Source: Kordiimonadaceae bacterium (GTDB taxonomy: Bacteria > Pseudomonadota > Alphaproteobacteria > Sphingomonadales > Kordiimonadaceae). From it: a DNA stretch of 9,051 nt. The translations under genes were made by a program, and so were the position numbers. Position 1 is the stretch's first letter, and each line of letters starts with the position of its first letter. Positions 1-6,315 of this stretch are shown piece after piece. The notes under the pieces are model-generated. The model saw only the letters and a list, made by a program, of their open reading frames with translations, did not search any database and had not been told where the DNA came from. The stretch lies in NCBI GenBank assembly GCA_016763495.1, contig JAESTR010000170.1:1-9051 (forward strand), given 5' to 3'.

Positions 1-117
1 CGAAAAGAAATTGTAGGCCTGAAAAGCTGGGTTATCGGCACACCTCGTTTCTGGGGCGTCTATCGCCAAAAGAGTAAGGTGTTACCCGCTGCCAATACTG
101 AAAAAGGAGGCGCTTGA
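1..117 (+). CDS. C-terminal end of a probable ABC transporter substrate-binding protein (partial)
   Basis: The frame starting at base 1 is open for 38 codons and ends at TGA 115-117. The visible protein contains LKSWVIGTPRFWGVYRQK and finishes in a polar tail. The 5' end lies outside the window. The tail resembles the C-terminus of periplasmic peptide-binding proteins (SBP_bac_5 type), but it is too short for a firm family call. The stronger argument is context: it overlaps by one base (TGATG) the first permease of a Dpp/Opp-type importer, exactly where the solute-binding gene usually sits. If so, it would capture substrate in the periplasm and hand it to the two permeases. It could instead be another gene of the same operon. 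Confidence 0.6.
   Translation, partial: RKEIVGLKSWVIGTPRFWGVYRQKSKVLPAANTEKGGA
101..110 (+). promoter_or_regulatory. Ribosome binding site of the first permease gene
   Basis: The run AAAAAGGAGG sits six bases before ATG 117, inside the end of the preceding gene. It is a near-perfect Shine-Dalgarno sequence. It favours ATG 117 over the in-frame TTG at 114, which would add one residue. Confidence 0.8.
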
Positions 118-1058
118 TGCTGTCTTATATTTTCAGAAAGTTACTACTGGCTATTCCCACCCTCTTCATTGTGTCCATCATCGTATTTGGCCTGATGCGC
201 CTTATCCCCGGAGACCCTGTGGCGGTCATCGCAGGAGATATAAAGGATGTAAAACTGCTAGCAGTAATTCGCGCTGACTATGGCCTAGATAAACCTATCA
301 CCACCCAATATGCAGTTTGGATAGGTAAAATATTGTCAGGTGATTTAGGCAATTCAATCATCACCGGCACGCCTGTATTAGAGACAGCCGCCAAACGATT
401 TATAGTAACAGCCCAACTGGTGCTACCTGCCCTGCTGCTTAGTGTCTTGGTCGCAATACCCGCTGGCCTTTATGCTGCTTGGAAGCAGAACCAAGGCGCA
501 GACGCTGCTATTATGGTTACTGTTGTGCTGGCCATTTCAATACCGTCCTTCTGGGTTGGTATGTTGCTCATACTCGTGTTTGGCGTTTGGCTTGGCTGGC
601 TTCCAACCGTTGGGTATGTCTCCCCCGGCGATAATTTTATCGAAGGTATCACATACCTATTACTGCCCGTCATATCCATCATGTTTGTAGAATTAGCCAG
701 CATCACCCGCATGATGCGGTCAAACGCGATCGATGTGATGCGGCAAGACTATATCAGCCACGCGCGCGCAAAAGGGGCTAGTGAAACCCGTGTTTTGTAC
801 AAGCACGCCCTTAAAAACGCCTTTGCCCCCACACTCACCCTGCTCGGGCTTATGTTGGGCTCACTTTTGGGCGGCGCTGCCGTGGTTGAAACTGTTTTCT
901 CATTGCCCGGGCTTGGGCGCTTTCTGGTCGACGGTATTTATGCCCGCGATTACCCGGTGGTACAGGGTGTATTGCTGCTTGTTTCAGTTGTTTATGTGGC
1001 CACGAACCTGCTGGTAGATTTGCTCTACCCTGTGTTTGACCCAAGGATTAAATTATAA
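117..1058 (+). CDS. ABC transporter permease, DppB/OppB type
   Basis: This 313-residue inner-membrane protein is one of the two transmembrane subunits of a peptide/opine/nickel-family importer. The N-terminus (FRKLLLAIPTLFIVSIIVF, then MRLIPGDP) is the classic DppB opening, with a first membrane helix at about residues 9-29. Further hydrophobic segments lie near 100-121, 131-152, 179-199, 240-262 and 283-303. The EAA loop that docks on the ATPase is at about 212-231 (ISHARAKGAS followed by VLYKHALKN). The end, YPVFDPRIKL, is also typical of the family, and the length is normal. ATG 117 was chosen because of the strong ribosome binding site. The gene overlaps the preceding stop by one base and the next start by one base (TAATG), so translation of the three is probably coupled. 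The substrate cannot be told from the permease; peptides, opines or other amine-bearing compounds are all possible. Confidence 0.93.
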   Translation: MLSYIFRKLLLAIPTLFIVSIIVFGLMRLIPGDPVAVIAGDIKDVKLLAVIRADYGLDKPITTQYAVWIGKILSGDLGNSIITGTPVLETAAKRFIVTAQLVLPALLLSVLVAIPAGLYAAWKQNQGADAAIMVTVVLAISIPSFWVGMLLILVFGVWLGWLPTVGYVSPGDNFIEGITYLLLPVISIMFVELASITRMMRSNAIDVMRQDYISHARAKGASETRVLYKHALKNAFAPTLTLLGLMLGSLLGGAAVVETVFSLPGLGRFLVDGIYARDYPVVQGVLLLVSVVYVATNLLVDLLYPVFDPRIKL

Positions 1059-1879
1059 TGTCTGGCAGCTTTAGGAAGTTTAATCGCCGGGTAGGCATCA
1101 CGCTTGTCACTCTCGCTTTACTGGTTTCAATCATTGGGTTTTTCTACACACCGTTCGACCCTGTCCATGTGGATTTGGACCATAGGTTAGAAGCGCCCGG
1201 TACCAGTTACTTTTTGGGCAGTGACCAATTTGGCCGTGATATTTTCAGCCGCCTGCTATCTGCAGCAGGTGTCAGTATGCGTGTCAGTCTCTTTACTGTA
1301 TTAATTGCGGTACTCTGCGGCACATTCCTGGGCACCTTAGTGGGCTATTTAGGTGGTTGGACAGACCGTATTGCGATGGTCTGCCTTGATGCCTTAATGG
1401 CCATCCCTGGCATACTGCTAGCACTAACCATTATGGTCATTGTAGGCCCCGGCGAAGGCAGCCTTATCCTTGCGCTAGGAATAGCCTACACACCCACAGT
1501 TACCCGTATGATACGCGGCATCACGCTTTCACTACGGCAAAAGGAATATATCGAAGCGTCTAATTTAGCAGGTGATAGCAGCCTTTATACCATGGTGCGC
1601 CATATAGTGCCCAACTGCATAACCCCCCTTACGGTAATAGCGACATCATTATTCGCATGGGCCTTACTGGCGGAAAGTGCGCTTAGCTTCTTGGGGCTTG
1701 GTGTACCGCCACCTTATCCAACATGGGGCGGCATGCTGGCTGACGGCAGGCAATATCTGGCCATCGCACCATGGATGAGCATTTACCCGGGGATCGCTAT
1801 TTCGCTAACGCTTTTAGGTATCAACTTGTTTGGTGACGCCCTACGCGACCACTTTGACCCAAAAATGAAGAACATATAG
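1058..1879 (+). CDS. ABC transporter permease, DppC/OppC type
   Basis: This 273-residue inner-membrane protein is the partner permease of the preceding DppB-like subunit. Family marks are LGSDQFGRDIFSRLL (about 53-67), the EAA loop at about 163-185 (EYIEASNLAG, then MVRHIVPN), ESALSFLGLGVPPPYPTWG (about 206-224) and the end GDALRDHFDPK. Hydrophobic segments are near 13-29, 76-98, 110-130, 133-150, 190-212 and 240-260. It is slightly shorter than many DppC proteins because the N-terminal cytoplasmic tail is short. The start ATG shares its A with the previous TAA. AAGGA at 1043-1047 is a plausible ribosome binding site with a 10-base spacer. It belongs to the same operon as its upstream neighbour and the ATPase gene 52 bases downstream. 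Confidence 0.93.
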   Translation: MSGSFRKFNRRVGITLVTLALLVSIIGFFYTPFDPVHVDLDHRLEAPGTSYFLGSDQFGRDIFSRLLSAAGVSMRVSLFTVLIAVLCGTFLGTLVGYLGGWTDRIAMVCLDALMAIPGILLALTIMVIVGPGEGSLILALGIAYTPTVTRMIRGITLSLRQKEYIEASNLAGDSSLYTMVRHIVPNCITPLTVIATSLFAWALLAESALSFLGLGVPPPYPTWGGMLADGRQYLAIAPWMSIYPGIAISLTLLGINLFGDALRDHFDPKMKNI

Positions 1880-1898
1880 GCCCGTATTTACGGTGGCC
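1879..1898 (+). repeat. Short intercistronic inverted repeat
   Basis: Right at the stop codon of the second permease gene, CCGT (1882-1885) pairs with ACGG (1890-1893) around a four-base loop. GGC (1879-1881) pairs with GCC (1896-1898) across a two-base bulge. No T-run follows, so it is not a standard intrinsic terminator. It could tune mRNA stability between the permease and ATPase cistrons, or be chance. Confidence 0.25.
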
Positions 1899-1931
1899 TA
1901 CAGCTTGCGGTATTCTTGAGAGTTGATAGTT

Positions 1932-3704
1932 ATGACGAGTAATTTGGTTTCCATAAAGAATGTCAGCATTGGTTTTCCGTCAGCGGACGGTTTCAACAAA
2001 GTGACTGACGGTGTGTCATTTGACATTGCGCAAGGGGAAGTGCTGGCGCTTGTGGGCGAAAGTGGCAGCGGCAAAACCATAATCTCCAAAGCACTATTAC
2101 AACTATTGCCCGATACAGCAAAAATACTGTCTGGCAGTGTGAATTTTAAAGGCACAGATGTTAGTAAACTGAAGGGTAAAGCCTTGCTGCAACACCGCGG
2201 CGCTGACATTGGTATGGTTTTCCAAGAACCCCTCACATCGCTTAACCCCGCCCTGAAAATTGGCGAGCAATTAGCCGAAGGTTTAAAACTGCATAGAGAT
2301 ATGTCACCGAGCGAACGGCAAACAGCCTGCATCAACATGCTTATGCGCGTGAAAATGCAAGACCCTGAGCGTGCCATGAGCCAATACCCACACGAATTTT
2401 CCGGCGGCATGCGCCAGCGCATCATGCTGGCATCTGTCATGTTGCTCAAGCCTGCATTGCTTGTTGCCGATGAGCCAACAACAGCGCTGGATGTAATGAT
2501 CCAAAAAGAGGTGCTGGATATAATGCTAGGGCTGGTACGCGAGGAAGGTATCAGCCTGTTGCTAGTAACCCATGATTTGGCCCTTGTAAGTGAATATGCT
2601 GACAAAATAGCCGTTATGGAAAAAGGACTGTTAGTAGAAACAGGTCCTGCCGCCTCAGTCCTTCAAAACCCCCAACACGCATACACACAGCGGCTACTTA
2701 ATTCAGTGCCTGGCAAGAAACGCCGAGCAAAAAGAAGCTTCCCAGAAGCGCCGATCATTGAAGCAACAAATGTTCAGGTTTCGTTTTCTGACAAGCCTTT
2801 ACTGTGGTGGCGTAAACGCACCGTGTATGCTGTAAAAAGTACGTCTCTTTCCATTCGTGGTGGCGAGACACTAGCCTTAGTGGGGGAAAGTGGGTCTGGC
2901 AAAAGTACATTCGGCCGTGCGCTGCTTGGCCTTACAGATATGGCGGCTGGTGATATACGATTTGACGGCCAAGCAATCGCTGCAAACCTGCAATCCAGAA
3001 CCACAGAAGAACGCCGGAAAATGCAGCTTGTTTTTCAAGACCCATTCTCCTCGTTAAACCCGCGCATGACACTAGAAGTGATACTGAAAGAAAGCCTGAG
3101 GCACGACAAAAGCCTGAGTAGAACTGACAAAAATACAATTGTATCGCATATACTTAGCAAAGTTGGCCTGCCGATAGAATTTGCTAACAGGTTGCCACAC
3201 GAGCTTTCCGGCGGGCAAAGGCAACGTGTGTGCATTGCCCGTGCCATGATCACGGAACCAACCTTCATTGTTGCAGACGAACCCGTGTCTGCACTGGATG
3301 TTACAGTACAAGCCCAAGTGTTACAGCTGTTAAAGCAATTGCAGGAAGACCAAGGCTTTGCCTTACTTTTCATATCTCATGATCTTGCTGTCGTCGAAGA
3401 AATTGCTGATAGGGTTATGGTTATGTATCACGGACATATTGTTGAAGAGGGTACAGTTGATCAAGTTTTTGACACGCCTTTACACCCCTACACCGTTGCT
3501 CTTTTAAATGCTGCCCCTCGCTTCAGAGCCAACCCAGACACACCGGCAGCAACGAATATAGTGACGAACCATTTGGATAAGAGGCTTTCACCAACCCCTT
3601 TATCTCTCATCAGGGCCTCTGGCACAGCCCTCAGCGGCGTACAATATCATGAAGAAAATTCGGGCCATAAAGTGAGTATTTTAACGGCTGAAGACAGTAC
3701 ATAA
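1932..3704 (+). CDS. Fused dipeptide-type ABC transporter ATPase (DppD-DppF fusion, two nucleotide-binding domains)
   Basis: This 590-residue cytoplasmic protein should supply both ATP-hydrolysing domains of the importer. Domain 1 has Walker A GESGSGKT (42-49), Q-loop Q98, signature FSGGMRQR (156-163), Walker B LLVADEP (176-182), D-loop ALD (185-187) and switch His214. Domain 2 has Walker A GESGSGKS (318-325), Q-loop Q369, signature LSGGQRQR (425-432), Walker B FIVADEP (about 445-451) and switch His483. All key residues are present in both halves, so both sites should be active. The HPYTVALLNAAPR segment (about 518-530) is the usual end of the DppF core. About 60 further residues follow that lack the cysteine-containing tail seen in many Dpp/Opp ATPases. 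ATG 1932 is preferred (GAGAG at 1918-1922, nine-base spacer) over in-frame TTG 1923. Tandem fusions of this kind are known (YejF, GsiA). The substrate is unknown. Confidence 0.93.
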   Translation: MTSNLVSIKNVSIGFPSADGFNKVTDGVSFDIAQGEVLALVGESGSGKTIISKALLQLLPDTAKILSGSVNFKGTDVSKLKGKALLQHRGADIGMVFQEPLTSLNPALKIGEQLAEGLKLHRDMSPSERQTACINMLMRVKMQDPERAMSQYPHEFSGGMRQRIMLASVMLLKPALLVADEPTTALDVMIQKEVLDIMLGLVREEGISLLLVTHDLALVSEYADKIAVMEKGLLVETGPAASVLQNPQHAYTQRLLNSVPGKKRRAKRSFPEAPIIEATNVQVSFSDKPLLWWRKRTVYAVKSTSLSIRGGETLALVGESGSGKSTFGRALLGLTDMAAGDIRFDGQAIAANLQSRTTEERRKMQLVFQDPFSSLNPRMTLEVILKESLRHDKSLSRTDKNTIVSHILSKVGLPIEFANRLPHELSGGQRQRVCIARAMITEPTFIVADEPVSALDVTVQAQVLQLLKQLQEDQGFALLFISHDLAVVEEIADRVMVMYHGHIVEEGTVDQVFDTPLHPYTVALLNAAPRFRANPDTPAATNIVTNHLDKRLSPTPLSLIRASGTALSGVQYHEENSGHKVSILTAEDST

Positions 3705-3753
3705 ACTTCCATTATACTCTTCTATGTACCCAAAGGGTTCAGTGATGTAATAC

Positions 3754-3780
3754 GGTATTTTACCAATATATAATACGTAT
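3754..3780 (+). promoter_or_regulatory. Probable promoter and operator region of the GntR-type regulator gene
   Basis: A consensus -10 box TATAAT lies at 3769-3774; no strong -35 is seen (TGTAAT at 3746-3751 is at the right distance). The dyad GGTA-TTT-TACC (3754-3764) sits in the -35/-10 spacer and the 8-base palindrome ATACGTAT (3773-3780) overlaps the 3' end of the -10 box. Both are plausible binding sites, for example for the regulator acting on its own gene. The stretch 3754-3774 is similar to 7740-7760 in the ligase operon's upstream region. Confidence 0.4.
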
Positions 3781-3804
3781 CATGCGAGAGAATATTGCTT
3801 GTAG

Positions 3805-3828
3805 TCCCTCTTTTGGCTAAAAGAAGGA
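3805..3828 (+). repeat. Inverted repeat in the leader of the regulator gene
   Basis: A ten-base left arm (TCCCTCTTTT) and right arm (AAAAGAAGGA) pair with one mismatch around the loop GGCT. The dyad lies downstream of the predicted -10 box and about 30 bases before the GTG start. It could be an operator or an RNA hairpin. It is not a terminator on the plus strand, as no T-run follows. Confidence 0.4.
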
Positions 3829-3858
3829 TAAATCAGTGTCTGGCTTAGGGGGCTACGG

Positions 3859-4746
3859 GTGACCGAAACCAAAATTAACGAGTTTCATAAAGATATTGCA
3901 CGCCAGGTGATTGAATATTGTGAGCGCAGCGGCCTAAAAATTGCTGACCGCATCACTGAACGCAATATTGGCAAAGAACTTGGTGTTTCACGCTCCCCTG
4001 TACGGGCAGCATTTTCGCTCCTCGTTAAATTTGACATCATTGAGCACATGCCAAATTCTGGCTACAAACTCAAGGTAGAAGGCGATGAGCTTTTTGCCCG
4101 GTTTAAAGATGATGCACCTTCCGAATTTGATCAGCTTTATGAACGCATTCTCAAAGACAGATTTGCCGAAGAAATCCCTCAACACCTGAGCGAGCGGGAC
4201 TGTATGCGCCGCTATGACGTGACACGCGGACAACTGATGAAAGTCTTCCTGCGCCTTTCAAACGAAGGATTGATCCATCGCGGACAAGGTCATGGCTGGT
4301 CTTTTGTGGAAATGCTCGTAACGCCAGAAGCTTATGTATCCAGTTATGAACTGCGGCTTACGATAGAGCCTGCTGGGTTGTTGATGGCTGGTTTTAAAGT
4401 CGACAAAGACCAGCTGGATCGTTGCTATAAAAAACATGTGAAAATATTAAAAGCGGGATTCGATAAAGTTACTTGTGCGCAAATGTCTGAATTAGATGCA
4501 GAGCTGCATGAGTTGCTCATGTCTTTCACTTGCAACCCGTATTTTCTAAATGTTATCCAACATCAAAACAGCCTTCGCCGAGTGGTAGAATATCAATCCT
4601 TTTATCTGGATGAGCGCACAGAAGACAGTTGCCGTGAGCATATAGAAATATTGGAGGCACTGCGTCATGATCGCAAAGAACTTGCTTCAACCTTATTGAT
4701 GCGACATTTGCAATTAGCAAGCGAAGCCCAGCGCACTTTTGAGTAA
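3859..4746 (+). CDS. GntR family transcriptional regulator with FCD ligand domain and apparent double winged helix
   Basis: This 295-residue DNA-binding protein probably controls the adjacent importer and/or the ligase-dehydrogenase operon. Residues about 8-75 form a GntR winged helix (GKELGVSRSPVRAAFSLL, then a wing with NSGYKLK). Residues about 90-152 look like a second winged helix (LSERDCMRRYDVTRGQLMKV, LSNEGLIHRGQGHGWSF). The FCD all-helical sensor domain runs from about 155 to the end. Asp213, His217, His261 and His283 match the spacing of the metal-binding Asp and three His residues of FCD regulators such as TM0439. These domains usually sense small carboxylates through a bound metal. 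The GTG start is supported by AGGGGG at 3847-3852, six bases upstream; no better start is visible. The usual FCD regulator has one winged helix and about 220-250 residues, so the extra segment explains the greater length. The ligand is unknown. Confidence 0.88.
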   Translation: MTETKINEFHKDIARQVIEYCERSGLKIADRITERNIGKELGVSRSPVRAAFSLLVKFDIIEHMPNSGYKLKVEGDELFARFKDDAPSEFDQLYERILKDRFAEEIPQHLSERDCMRRYDVTRGQLMKVFLRLSNEGLIHRGQGHGWSFVEMLVTPEAYVSSYELRLTIEPAGLLMAGFKVDKDQLDRCYKKHVKILKAGFDKVTCAQMSELDAELHELLMSFTCNPYFLNVIQHQNSLRRVVEYQSFYLDERTEDSCREHIEILEALRHDRKELASTLLMRHLQLASEAQRTFE

Positions 4747-4845
4747 AAAGTATCCACAACGTGCAAGCTATTATTCCCTGCAAATATATTACTGATGTAC
4801 TCGGTTATAATAATCAAACGAGTAGCTGAACTGCTGCAAAAGATA

Positions 4846-4886
4846 CTAATAAATAAGCACCGGATACCGGCTCGTAGGCCGGTATC
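4846..4886 (-). terminator. Intrinsic terminator of the ligase-dehydrogenase operon
   Basis: A perfect 9-bp stem, GATACCGGC (4863-4871) with GCCGGTATC (4878-4886), encloses a six-base loop. It begins 16 bases after the dehydrogenase stop on the minus strand. Reading on in that direction the sequence is T-rich but interrupted (TTATTTATTAG, about 4846-4856). The same hairpin might slow plus-strand readthrough from the regulator gene, but no T-run lies on that side. Confidence 0.7.
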
Positions 4887-4902
4887 GCTGGGCTATACCC
4901 CA

Positions 4903-6291
4903 TCAAATAGTTCGCAAATGGTATGATTTGGGACGCGTTACCTGCAAGAAACCATACTCTCCTAATGAGTAGCCTCTGCCCGAGTTTTTCTGCCCACTCC
5001 AAGTTAGTGCAGGGTCCAAATAATCACAGCGGTTTAGAAAAACGGTTCCGGCTTCAACCTGTCTAGCCAGTGCTCTGGAAGCTTCTTTATCTGAGGACCA
5101 CAAACTAGCACTCAAGCCAAACTCGCTATCATTCATCAGTGCAACAGCTTCCTCGTCAGAACTTACCTTCATGATACCAGCATTTGGCCCAAAGGTTTCT
5201 TCCTGCATGAACGCCATGTCGTGCGTTACATCAAGCAAAAATTGCGGCTGCAAATAGGTATCGGTGTCTGGCAAATGGCTGACGCTTGCATCCTCTAACA
5301 AAGACCGTGCGCCTTGTGACAATGCCGCATTCAACTGGTCCTGAATATTGATGGCTGCATCCCGGTTAATAACCGGACCCATCAAAGTTTCCTGCAAGCT
5401 GGGAAGTCCCGGCCTAAACGCTTCAGCATGATGGGTAACTAAGCCAATAAAGTCATCATACACATCGCTGTGCACATAAATGCGCTCAATGCCGCAGCAA
5501 GACTGACCACTATTAAACAGCGCCCCTTCAACGAGATTTTCAGCACTGAAAGCGATGTTAGCATCCGGCCGAACATAGGCGGCGTCTTTACCACCAAGCT
5601 CTAGTCCTACAGGAATAAAACGCCCTGCGGTTGCTGCTTCCACACGTTTCCCAATAGCCACAGACCCGGTGAAAATAACACCATCAATTTCAGGCGCTGA
5701 TAACAGCTTCTCTGCCGTAACACCTCTTAGATGTAAATATTGACACACCCCTTCCGGCAAGCCGGCTTCGAGCAAACAGTCCACCAATATTTCGGCACAC
5801 AAAGCAGTGTATGAAGAGTGTTTGATAATGACACTGTTGCCTGCTAACAGCGCTGGAATCAGTGAATTAATCACGGTTAGGAACGGATAGTTCCACGGCG
5901 CAATGATGAAAATAGTACCAAGAGGTTCTCGCTCAATATAGCGTTCAATAGTGTCTTCTGTTTCATGATACTGTGGTGTCAGCGCTGTTTTACCAACGGC
6001 TAGCATTTTGGTAGCACGTTCCACCACACCAGCAACCTCACCGGGACCAAAACGGATGGGCCTGCCCATTTGCCGGGATATCGCTTTTGAAATCTCATCT
6101 GACTTGCCGGAGAAAACACTTATAAAACGATGTAAAATGTCAGAGCGGGTGGAAACGGATTGGTTTTGCCATTCTTTCTTTGCCACATTCGCTTGCTCAA
6201 GTATTGATGAAATATGAGCGTCAGACGCGTACCTTCTGGTCGCAACAACACTGCCATCAGCCGGAGATATAATTGAAAATTCTTGTGTCAT
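4903..6291 (-). CDS. NAD(P)-dependent aldehyde dehydrogenase
   Basis: This 462-residue cytoplasmic enzyme is predicted to oxidise an aldehyde to the carboxylate with NAD(P)+. Active-site marks are all visible: PWNYP with Asn134, cofactor-binding Lys157 (IIKHSS, where many relatives have KPS), FTGS (207-210), general base Glu231 in ELGGKD, catalytic Cys265 in FNSGQSCCG, and EETFGP plus LNDSEFGLSASLW-type sequence toward the end. The length equals the shorter succinate-semialdehyde-dehydrogenase-like branch (E. coli Sad/YneI, 462 residues) rather than the roughly 500-residue BADH/PuuC branch. Its start has AGGA six bases upstream. It follows the ligase gene by 24 bases, so the two form an operon. 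By analogy with PuuC its substrate may be a gamma-glutamyl-aminoaldehyde or a semialdehyde; this is inferred from context, not from the sequence. Confidence 0.92.
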   Translation of the reverse strand: MTQEFSIISPADGSVVATRRYASDAHISSILEQANVAKKEWQNQSVSTRSDILHRFISVFSGKSDEISKAISRQMGRPIRFGPGEVAGVVERATKMLAVGKTALTPQYHETEDTIERYIEREPLGTIFIIAPWNYPFLTVINSLIPALLAGNSVIIKHSSYTALCAEILVDCLLEAGLPEGVCQYLHLRGVTAEKLLSAPEIDGVIFTGSVAIGKRVEAATAGRFIPVGLELGGKDAAYVRPDANIAFSAENLVEGALFNSGQSCCGIERIYVHSDVYDDFIGLVTHHAEAFRPGLPSLQETLMGPVINRDAAINIQDQLNAALSQGARSLLEDASVSHLPDTDTYLQPQFLLDVTHDMAFMQEETFGPNAGIMKVSSDEEAVALMNDSEFGLSASLWSSDKEASRALARQVEAGTVFLNRCDYLDPALTWSGQKNSGRGYSLGEYGFLQVTRPKSYHLRTI

Positions 6292-6315
6292 GATTTGTCC
6301 TAACGGAGGGTATTC

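Noticed and set aside
114..116. TTG as start of the first permease
   Set aside because: ATG 117 has an ideal Shine-Dalgarno spacing and forms the usual TGATG overlap.
1898..2605. Long minus-strand open frame (235 codons) opposite the ATPase gene
   Set aside because: It lies wholly antisense to the well-supported first ATPase domain, its product is Ser/Met-rich without any motif, and it is explained by the codon bias of the plus strand.
3035..3373. 112-codon minus-strand open frame opposite the second ATPase domain
   Set aside because: It is a shadow of the ATPase coding frame, including the reverse of the LSGGQ and Walker B region.
1..3704. PotABCD-type polyamine importer, as might be expected beside a PuuA-like ligase
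   Set aside because: The permeases and the fused ATPase have Dpp/Opp family motifs, not Pot family ones.
3728..3738. ACCC-AAA-GGGT hairpin after the ATPase gene as a terminator
   Set aside because: The stem is only four base pairs and no T-run follows; the importer transcript may continue into the regulator gene.
4798..4824. TACTCG / CGAGTA inverted repeat after the regulator gene as its terminator
   Set aside because: A six-pair stem with a 15-base A+T-rich loop and no T-run is too weak; it may be chance.
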